The position numbers and the translations under genes were made by a program. Below, in pieces: positions 54,835 through 62,200 of a stretch of 64,000 bases of DNA (position 1 is the first letter of the stretch; every line of letters starts with the position of its first letter). Location of the stretch: the NCBI RefSeq assembly GCF_015624425.1, contig NZ_CP049919.1, positions 3,844,001 to 3,908,000 on the forward strand, given 5' to 3'. The stretch comes from Roseateles sp. DAIF2. Its GTDB lineage: Bacteria; Pseudomonadota; Gammaproteobacteria; Burkholderiales; Burkholderiaceae_C. Under the pieces are notes generated by a model. The model did no database searches and had not been told where the DNA came from. It saw only the letters and a program-made list of their open reading frames with translations.

Positions 54835-55803
54835 TCAAGCTTTGGCCCCGGTCTTCAGGTTCTCCAGCTGCAGCTTCAGGCGCTCGCTGAAGCTCAGCTT
54901 CGTGTAGCGCCTTTCGGTTTCACGCGCGAGTTCCTTTTGCAACGCGAACACGCTCTGCGGCCGCGCCAGCGGGTCCAGCGACATGCACCACTCGGTCACC
55001 TCCAGCAGGTTGTCCGAGTAGACATTGCGCAGTCGCGACAGCGAAAGCGCCAGCCGGTCCTTGTCCAGGCGCTGCGGCGCGTCGTTGGGTGGGTAGCCCT
55101 GCATGCAGGCGTAGATGCAGGCGCCGATCGCGTAGATGTCGGTCCAGGGACCCAGCGAGCCGTCGCGACGGTACATCTCCGGCGCGGCAAAGCCCGGCGT
55201 GTACATCGGGCGGATGAAGTTGCCTTCCTTGCTCAGCACCTCGCGCGCCGCGCCGAAGTCCAGCAGCACCGCCTTGTTGTCGTTGGTGATGAAGATGTTG
55301 GCCGGCTTGATGTCCAAGTGCAGCATCTTGTGCTGGTGCACGATGCGCAGGCCGCGCAGGATCTCGTCGAACAGGCTGCGGATCGTCGATTCGCGGAACA
55401 CCTTGTCGCGCTTGAGGTCGCGGGCGGTGACGATGAAGTCCTGCAGGGTGTCGCCCTGCAGATAGTTCATCACCATGTAGACGGTTTCGTTCTCGCGCAG
55501 GAAGTTCAAGACCGAAACCACGCTCGGATGCGAGATCTGCGCCAGCGAGCGGCCTTCCTCGAAGAAGCTGCGCAGGCCCAGGCGGTACAGCGGCTGCTTC
55601 TCGGGCTTGACGCGCGGCGTCAGTTCGCCCGGTGAGCGTTCGGCCAGCGAGGACGGCAGGTATTCCTTGAGGGCGACGAGGTGGTGCTCGGGATCCTCGG
55701 CGAGGTAGACCACGCCGAATCCGCCGGCCGCCAGTTTCTTGATGATCTGGTAGCCCCCCACCACCGTTCCCGCCGGCAGGGGTGCCGGTTTCGGCTTTGA
55801 CAT
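54835..55803 (-). CDS. Hanks-type Ser/Thr protein kinase
   Basis: A 322-residue soluble kinase with no membrane helix. The Gly-rich loop is in KKLAAGGFGVVYLAED, the ATP Lys in VALKEYLP, the catalytic loop in LHLDIKPANIFI and the DFG motif in LLDFGAARE. The residue before the catalytic Asp is Leu, not Arg, so it is a non-RD kinase and may not need activation-loop phosphorylation. The last 45 residues are helical. It pairs with the PP2C gene and is divergent from yicC. Confidence 0.93.
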   Translation of the reverse strand: MSKPKPAPLPAGTVVGGYQIIKKLAAGGFGVVYLAEDPEHHLVALKEYLPSSLAERSPGELTPRVKPEKQPLYRLGLRSFFEEGRSLAQISHPSVVSVLNFLRENETVYMVMNYLQGDTLQDFIVTARDLKRDKVFRESTIRSLFDEILRGLRIVHQHKMLHLDIKPANIFITNDNKAVLLDFGAAREVLSKEGNFIRPMYTPGFAAPEMYRRDGSLGPWTDIYAIGACIYACMQGYPPNDAPQRLDKDRLALSLSRLRNVYSDNLLEVTEWCMSLDPLARPQSVFALQKELARETERRYTKLSFSERLKLQLENLKTGAKA

Positions 55804-55841
55804 AATCGTCGCGTCTTGTTGCTATACCGATTGCGAGAGAA

Positions 55842-56753
55842 ATGCCAGTCTACAGCATGACGGGTTATGCCAGCGCCAGCGCGCAACCCGTTTCCTCCAG
55901 TGAAACCAGCTCCGTTTCCAGTGCCAGCGTGACGGTGGAACTGCGATCGGTCAATGGGCGTTTCCTCGACCTCGGCTTCCGCATGCCGGAGGATCTGCGC
56001 GGCCTGGAGCCGGCGCTGCGCGAGCTGATCGGCGCCGCCTTCAAGCGCGGCAAGATCGAGCTGCGCATCAACACCCAGCGCGAGAGCGAGTCGAGCTGGC
56101 CCCAGCCCCAGCCCGAGCAGCTGAACCGCCTGGCACGTCTGGAGTCCACCGTGCAGGGTTGGCTGCCCAAGGCCCAGGCGCTGAGCGTGCACGAGATCCT
56201 GCACTGGTGCAAAAGCGGCGGCGCGAGCGAGAAGCTCGACGAGGCCACCCTGGAGGCCGCGCGCGCCTGCATCACCGGCCTGGTCGAGGCGCGCGAGCGC
56301 GAGGGCGCCAAGCTGGTCGCCATCCTGCTGGAGCGCATCGCGCGCCTGCGCGAGCTCGCCACCCAGGCCGAGCCGCTGGTGCCCGCCGTCGTGCAGCGCC
56401 AGCAGCAGCGCTTCCTGGAACGCTGGCAGGAGGCGCTGGCCAGCTCCGGCGCCGCCCAGACCATCTCCGAGGACGCGCTGCGCGAGCGCGCGCTCAACGA
56501 AGCCGCGGCCTATGCGATCCGCATCGACGTGGCCGAGGAGCTGGCGCGCCTGCGCGCCCATCTGGAGGAGATCAGCCGCCTGCTGAGAAAGGGTGGCGAG
56601 ATCGGCAAGCGCCTGGACTTCCTGATACAGGAATTACACCGCGAAGCCAACACCCTGGGCTCCAAGTCTGCCGCGCTGGAGCTGACCAACATCTCGGTCG
56701 AGATGAAGGTCGCGATCGAGCAGATGCGCGAGCAGGTGCAGAACCTGGAGTAA
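55842..56753 (+). CDS. yicC: YicC-family endoribonuclease
   Basis: A 303-residue protein of the YicC/YloC family, which has RNase activity in several bacteria. It begins MPVYSMTGYASA, contains VELRSVNGRFLDLGFRMPEDLRGLE and ends RKGGEIGKRLDFLIQELHREANTLGSKS, all family landmarks. It shares a 38-bp divergent gap with the kinase gene. The DNA after its stop is accessory material. Confidence 0.95.
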   Translation: MPVYSMTGYASASAQPVSSSETSSVSSASVTVELRSVNGRFLDLGFRMPEDLRGLEPALRELIGAAFKRGKIELRINTQRESESSWPQPQPEQLNRLARLESTVQGWLPKAQALSVHEILHWCKSGGASEKLDEATLEAARACITGLVEAREREGAKLVAILLERIARLRELATQAEPLVPAVVQRQQQRFLERWQEALASSGAAQTISEDALRERALNEAAAYAIRIDVAEELARLRAHLEEISRLLRKGGEIGKRLDFLIQELHREANTLGSKSAALELTNISVEMKVAIEQMREQVQNLE

Positions 56754-56781
56754 GTCTGACATAGCGTCAACACGGCCCGTC

Positions 56782-57110
56782 GTGAGCAATCAAGTCAGCC
56801 GCAAATTGCGGCCCGGCCCGCAGACCACGACTAAAACACATACAAGCCGTTCGCCCCTTCTGGCGGAAAAGGGTGGGTCACCGATGCGAACAGCGAACCG
56901 CAGGTGTGTGGGAAGCCAGTCAACGCCCCACTCAAGCCTGAGGTGGCTGAGGCCGGCAGAGCGAATTTCCCATACATGGGCGCCCCAAGGGGCTCTTGGA
57001 GGTGGCGGAGCCGGGAGGGCGCCCTGCCTAGTCTGTCGAGAGTACGAGCTACCGTTTGGGAGTCGCACGAGTCCCTGGGGGTTTGCAAACCACTAGCCGG
57101 TGACTCGTGT
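56782..57110 (+). mobile_element. probable 5' fragment of a group II intron (domain I)
   Basis: No coding signature is seen in this stretch. From a GTGAG at 56782 the sequence has features I associate with the 5' structural part of bacterial group II introns: GATGCGAACAGCGAACC (56884-56900), AGCCTGAGGTGGCTGAGGCC (56935-56954) and a run of paired purine-rich segments ending near GACTCGTGTC. Domains V/VI and a reverse transcriptase are absent, so it is a 3'-truncated relic. This is from memory of family sequences and needs a covariance-model test. Confidence 0.45.
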
Positions 57111-57244
57111 CAGCGCTGAGGCTGAATGCGCATGCAGAGTGGCGTTGTTGCGCGTTGGGGCGTCGAGTCCTGGCAACCGTTGAAGGCGGTGCACGCATGC
57201 TGCGGCAGGACTTTTTGCTGGGTGACCCGGAGCACCCGCATCGG

Positions 57245-57390
57245 GGAGCCTGTCAGGATTTTTGTGTGCGAGGCATAGCCTGACGACCAGGAGCATCTAT
57301 GCCAAGCAAGAAGAAGCCGGCGGGAGCCGGCATGACGGTGTTGCCGTTGATCCCCAAGGACCTCATTGAGCAGCTGACCGGCGGCTCACC
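57245..57390 (+). mobile_element. IS256-type element remnant (left end)
   Basis: GCCTGTCAGGATTTTTGTGTGC (57251-57272) resembles the terminal inverted repeats of IS256-family elements, and the transposase start follows 27 bp later. The element is cut off after about 30 codons, and no right end is found nearby. Confidence 0.55.
57299..57390 (+). pseudogene. truncated IS256-family transposase N-terminus
   Basis: The frame beginning MPSKKKPAGAGMTVLPLIPK followed by DLIEQLTGG resembles the N-terminus of IS256-type transposases. After about 30 residues the similarity stops and the frame continues into unrelated sequence, so only the first few percent of the gene (normally about 400 codons) remains. 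Confidence 0.55.
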
Positions 57391-57396
57391 GTATTT

Positions 57397-57567
57397 CGCG
57401 CCAGGCCAACAGGTGGCCAGGTCAGCACATCGGAGGTGCCCGTGTTCGGACACAACCCTGAGCACACGCAGTCTGTTGGCGGCTGCGCGCTCGCGGGCCG
57501 TGGGCTGTTTTGGTTTGGGCGCTGGCGGGCGAAGCAGGCCGCCCAGCAAGTCGGGAGTCAGTCGCAT
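57397..57567 (-). pseudogene. truncated coding segment, unknown protein
   Basis: On the minus strand an open frame starts at an ATG (57567) with MRLTPDLLGGLLRPPAPKPK and continues into RVLRVVSEHGHLRCADLATC before running into the transposase remnant at about 57390. The Leu/Arg-rich helix-turn-helix-like stretch looks like a real N-terminus of a winged-helix or mobile-element protein, cut by the IS junction. I do not recognise the family with confidence. Confidence 0.4.
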
Positions 57568-57698
57568 CAAGTACACCTTGCATGGAGATGCAACGTGTAG
57601 CGACGACCCATCTTGCGATGCGTCTTCAGCCCGCAGATGCTCGCAGCAGAGGCTGCCAGCACCTGCCGGCTGGGCGGCTGACCAGATGCTTTGCGCGG

Positions 57699-58131
57699 CT
57701 AGGGCCGCCCGCATCTTCTCGCGGCTGGACGCCCCTCGTCCTCCGTCCAATACAGCGCCGCTGCCTGCCCTACACACCGCCTGTCGTCGCTGTTCCGCGC
57801 AGGAAGCCACCCCGCACCAAGAGCAGCGTTCACCGTGCCGGTCCACGCTTCGAGGCTGGACGCCTCGTCTCGGTCCAGGGTGGCTTCCTGCGCTCACGCT
57901 TGGTCAGCGGCGGACCTCACGCCTGCGGCTGCGGTCCCGTCACCCTCGTGCGGCTGGGGCCGCACCAGCCCTTGGCCAGGGCTTCGAGCATGACGGCTCC
58001 CCCGGGCCCTGCGTCGGCCTGCTGGGGCAGGCGCTCCTTCGGGTCAGCCCCGGCGCCGGCCGGGACTGACCGCTGTCCTGCGGCAGCGGCTCCGAACAGC
58101 CGAGCGGCTCAGCGCCGCCAGCGCTGCATGG
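57699..58131. repeat. structured repeat of about 435 bp, copy 1
   Basis: This block is about 80% identical by eye, with small indels, to 58245-58683. Both start CTAGGGCCG and share arms GCAGGAAGCCACCC (57799-57812) and GGGTGGCTTCCTGC (57878-57891), able to form a long hairpin, plus a GTGCGGC/GCCGCAC stem. On the minus strand the block begins right after a coding end reading MQRWRR-stop. No protein-coding pattern is convincing within it. Confidence 0.7.
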
Positions 58132-58244
58132 CGAGGAAGTTGTGAAGGTGACCGAGCGCTCGTCGCACCAGGCGATGAAGTCGCGCAGGTAGCCCACGCG
58201 CTCGTAATACTCGTTGGCATAGCGGCGCTCGTCGCTGCCGTTGG
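58132..58244 (-). pseudogene. broken coding segment between the two repeats
   Basis: On the minus strand one frame reads RRYANEYYERVGYLRDFIAW then CDERS, while another frame over the 3' part reads GHLHNFLAMQRWRR and stops at the edge of repeat copy 1. A single frameshift near 58150 would join them into one protein end. The final QRWRR-stop matches the end of the ORF at 58663-58887, suggesting related 3' ends attached to each repeat. Family unknown. Confidence 0.4.
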
Positions 58245-58683
58245 CTAGGGCCGCACGCACACTCGCGCTGCTGGACGCAGCTTGTCCTCCGTCGAATGCA
58301 GCGCCGCTGCCTGCCCTACGCACCGACTGAACGTCGGCGCTTCACGCAGGAAGCCACCCCGCGTGGCGAACAGCGTGCACCGTGCCGGTCCTCGCTTCGA
58401 GCTGAACGCTCGTCTTCACGCCGGGTGGCTTCCTGCGCTTACGCTCGTCAGCGGCGTACCTCACGCCCATGTGCCATGGGCTGCGGTCCCGTCAACATCG
58501 TGCGGCTGGGGCCGCACCGGCGCTTGGACCGCGCCTCGATGCTGCCGGCTCCCCCGGCCCTGCGTCGGCCTGCTGGGGCAGGCGCTCCTTCGGGTCAGCC
58601 CCGACGCCTGTCGGTGCTGCCCGCTGTCCGTTGGCAGCGGCTGTGAACAGCCAGAGCAGCGCTCAGCGCCGCCACCGCTGAAG
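58245..58683. repeat. structured repeat of about 435 bp, copy 2
   Basis: This is the second copy of the block at 57699-58131, in the same orientation and separated from it by 113 bp. The hairpin arms GCAGGAAGCCACCC (58346-58359) and GGGTGGCTTCCTGC (58423-58436) are identical to those in copy 1, although the 63-bp stretch between them has diverged. On the minus strand it begins at the end of the 58663-58887 ORF (ALQRWRR-stop). Confidence 0.7.
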
Positions 58684-58887
58684 CGCGATGCACTGCTCCA
58701 GGCAGCGCAGCTCGGGCTCGCCGAGTTGCCAGGCCGTGGCGTGGATGGCGGCGGCCAGCTCGGCCACCAAGCGCGCTGGCTCGGTGCTCAGCTCCGGCGA
58801 GGGCTGGCCCTCGTCGGTGAGCAGGTGGACGGGCTCAGCGGCATCGAGAGCGTAGAGGTACCAGCAGGGGAAGGGTTGGGCATGCAT
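58663..58887 (-). CDS. small protein of unknown function (74 aa), possibly partial
   Basis: A 74-residue reading frame starting MHAQPFPCWYLYALDAAEPV and ending CLEQCIALQRWRR. The composition is protein-like: an acidic N-terminal half and a helix-rich C-terminal half with LVAELAAAIHATAWQLGEPE. No ribosome site is obvious. It lies 73 bp downstream of the putative immunity gene, where orphan immunity or toxin-tip genes are common in RHS loci. It could be a complete small protein or the end of a lost longer one. Confidence 0.5.
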   Translation of the reverse strand: MHAQPFPCWYLYALDAAEPVHLLTDEGQPSPELSTEPARLVAELAAAIHATAWQLGEPELRCLEQCIALQRWRR

Positions 58888-58960
58888 GCCCCATGTAGCA
58901 ACTACTTCCCACCGCCGCTATCCAAGGCCCGTGTTCAACGGGTCTTCACGTCGTCTAGCC

Positions 58961-59218
58961 TCAGTCAGACCGCTCTGCAGCCTCCTGCTCGTATTTCAGA
59001 AGGGCCGCGTAGTCATCAAAGACTTGAACGCCTGACCTCTTCAGGAAACCTACGGCGCAAGCAACGGTTTCGTCATCATCCTCCATGATGTTCCACGACC
59101 TTCCCTTGGAATCAAGGTACTTCATCAGCACCTCGTTGCCTCCTCGCGGCGTGAACAGGTAGAAGCACTCCAAGGGTGCATGGCTTTGGAGATATGCCAG
59201 GACTTCAGCGTCATTCAT
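58961..59218 (-). CDS. putative immunity protein for the RHS toxin
   Basis: An 85-residue, acidic protein (MNDAEVLAYLQSHAPLECFY at the start, MEDDDETVACAVGFLKRSG in the middle) with no signal peptide or membrane helix. Its ATG overlaps the stop of the RHS gene by 4 bp (ATGA), and it has lower GC content than the housekeeping genes, as does the RHS tip. This position and size are standard for the cognate immunity protein of a contact-dependent polymorphic toxin. I do not recognise the fold; the assignment rests on context. Confidence 0.7.
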   Translation of the reverse strand: MNDAEVLAYLQSHAPLECFYLFTPRGGNEVLMKYLDSKGRSWNIMEDDDETVACAVGFLKRSGVQVFDDYAALLKYEQEAAERSD

Positions 59219-62200
59219 TTGATACCCCAAGGGTCAAGGCCAGTTGCCCAGAACCGTGTCGATTGGTTCGGACCGGTGATGATTTGCGACACCGGGCGCT
59301 GGGTCGTCGGATTGCGCGCCCAATAGTCATTGAGTACGTTGATATCCGCCCTTGAGGGATGGAGGCTGTTGAGGCCATCTCCATCAAGCGGATGCGTATG
59401 CACAATTGGACGGACCCCGCCAGGAATAGGTGCGCTTGTTGGGGAGCCGCTTCGCAACATGAACTGTCCGTCTTCACGCGTAAGCACGAACTCAACGCCC
59501 GAATTATCCGAGAGCTTCCAGAGGTCGTTGAAGGAGACATGGCGCTGTGTCAAGACGACGCCGTCCCGGCCAGGAATAGCGCCGGTTTGAAGCAATTCGG
59601 AAGTGGTCGACGTCGGGCCAAGCTCCAGCGTTCGAGGCAGAGCGAGTTTCGAGAGACCGCGCTGCTCCAACGTTGGCGCAATGCTGTCGATGGCGACCGT
59701 TGTATTGCCATACGTTGCTCGGGCAGCATTGGTTGCCGCAGCTCCGGGGAACTGCGCCACAGCCATCTCTTGGGCCGTCATGACTGGCCTCAGGCTCACA
59801 GAGGACGGAATGACGGGAGCCGTACCGACAAACGCCGCCGACCCACTGCTCAAGAAGTTCAGCCCCGCAACGACGCGCCCTTCGGTCGTCGTTGCCAACT
59901 TAAATTGAGCCGCGTACTGGCCGGCCTGACGCGCGTAGTACGGCACATTCAGCAAGCCACGCCCAGCTTCCTCCGCAAGCATGGTTGGTGCCATCGCAGT
60001 CGCAGCTACACCTCCAATGAGTCGGTCATACCAGGCCGCATTGCGGTCAGTCATCATGCCAACCGCGCGCTGGTAGCTCGACGACACAAGGCCGGGATTG
60101 ACGTAGCCGCTGTGGTCAATTTCCGGCAACACAGTTGAGCGCCGTCCCTCGACCACCACAGGGGCCTGTGGCGTGTAATGGCCCGTGCCGTCCCGTGCAA
60201 GGAAGACCTCGGCACCAGTGCCTGTTACCTGCGGCGCTGCCAGTGCCGCCAGGCGGTCACCCAGGGCTAACCGGTCCAGTTCCACATCAGCAGCACTGCG
60301 CGCTGCATTCGGGCTGATGCTCGATTTCGAAACGAACCCGTCGCTGTAGGTCCTCGTCGCCAAGTCTCCCAGTCCGAGCGGGTCCGCCGCAGCATCGCGT
60401 GCTGCAACGTCTTGAGCGAATGTGAGCGGCTTGCCGGCGGCACTGCCCTGACTTGGACTCGGCGATGGGCTGGCCAGACTGCTCCCCAATGCATTGCCAA
60501 TCCCCTGCCCCAGCCCATTGATGAAGGCCTGCCCGACCCGCGCCCGGGTCTGCTCGCTGCTGTGCCCTAGGATCTGGCTGCTGGCCCAGCCACCCGCGGC
60601 CGCCCCCAGCGCTGAACCCGCAACCCGGCCCAGCACCTCGTAGCCACCGGTAAATGCGCGGCTGACAGCCCCTCCGGCCGCAGCCCCCGCTCCCGAAGCA
60701 ACCCCGGCCGCCGCGACCTCGCGCCAGCTCCATTTACCCTGCATGGCCTGGCTCACCGCCGAGGCCGCCGCACCGCGCAGCGCCGCGCCTTGCCAGGCCG
60801 CCGCCTCGCTGCCACGGCTGAGCACCGTGCCCAGGGTCTTGCCCAGATGCCCGCCTTCGGCCAGTTGGCCCAGCCCGTTGCCCACGCCAGCGGTGATGCC
60901 GCCGCTGAAGGCCGCAGTGCCGACCGACTTCCAGCTGAACTTGTCGATGCTGCCCGTGGCCAGGCCCACCATCTGGCTGGCAATGGAACCCGCCGCACTG
61001 GCTGCTGCCCCCACGACCATGCTGGCGCCCAGACTTAGGCTACCGGCGCCGCCTACGGCCGCCGCCACGGATCCCGCAACTGCCGTCCCGCCGCCTACCA
61101 GCGCGCTCGCCCCCGCACTCATCGTGCTCGCAAACCCCCCACTGACACCCGCGGTCAGTGCCCCAGCGGTATAGACGGTCACGACCACGGCCACAACCAC
61201 CATCAGCAAGGTGCCGATACCCCCGCAGCCCTTCTTGCCGCCGCTGCTGGCGGGTGCCGCCGGCGGCGGCGGTGGCTCCGGCAGCGTGGGATCGATGCGC
61301 CCGATCACCTCGCCCGGGTTGTAGGGCCGGTAGGTGTTGGCGTTGTTGTGGATGTTGGTGACCTTGTTGGGGATCACCAGCACCTGGCCGGCCACCAGCG
61401 CGTCATTGGCCCGCAGGCCGTTGGCCTCGGCGATCAGGTACCACATCGCCGCGTCGCCCCACAGGCTCTGCGCGATGGAGCTCAGCGTGTCGCCGCTGCG
61501 CACCGTGTAGCTGCTCGCCGTCGCCACCGGATAGCTGGCGTTGATCGGCTCGTAGTTCTGGTCGAAGTCCGCGCTCGTGACGGGCTTGATGTTCTTGAAC
61601 TGCTCCTTCTGCTGTTGCGGCGTCATGGCATCGCGTGCCAGTTGCTCCGCATAGGAGATGCGCACCTGGTCCCGCGGGTCGGTGCTGATGTCGCCCACCC
61701 GCCGGCCGGCCGCGTAGTAGTAGAAGTGCTGGAACAAGCCGTCCGGGGAGCTCTCGTCACGCCGCAGCACCAGCCCCGTGGCGTTGCTGGTGTAGTTCAT
61801 GATGCGTCGCCCGGTCACGTCCTCCGCCCGGGTCAGGAAGCCATTGACGTCGTAGCTGAGCTTGCTTTCTCCAGGCCGCCAGTTCGGCGCGTTGACATTG
61901 GTCGCGGTCTTGACGATGCTGGTCTGCTTCGCCTCGTCCCAGTACTCGTAGGTGTAGCTGGTGGTGATGACGGTGTCGCCCGGCTTGACCGGCGTGAACT
62001 TCGTCCTGGCCAGCGGTCCACGCCCCGTGGCGCCCTGCTCCGCCTCGATGCCGCTGAGCGTGGCGTCGTTGAAGTACAGATAGTCCGTCGTCCCTTCCAG
62101 CGTCACCAGGCTCTGCAGGCGGTTGTCCGCGTCATAGACCTGACGATCATTGCGGATGACGTTGCTGCCGTCGCTGTTGGACTGGATGTAGTGCAGCGTG

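Noticed and set aside
57299..58069. 256-codon plus-strand open frame over IS remnant and repeat
   Set aside because: Only the first 30 or so codons resemble a transposase; the rest is Ser/Arg/Pro/Cys-rich translation of the repeat block and of the antisense of another fragment.
57699..58683. Integron gene cassettes with attC sites
   Set aside because: The repeated blocks are about 435 bp, far longer than attC sites, and I find no paired RYYYAAC/GTTRRRY core sites or integrase. The cassette-like look is kept only as a general observation.
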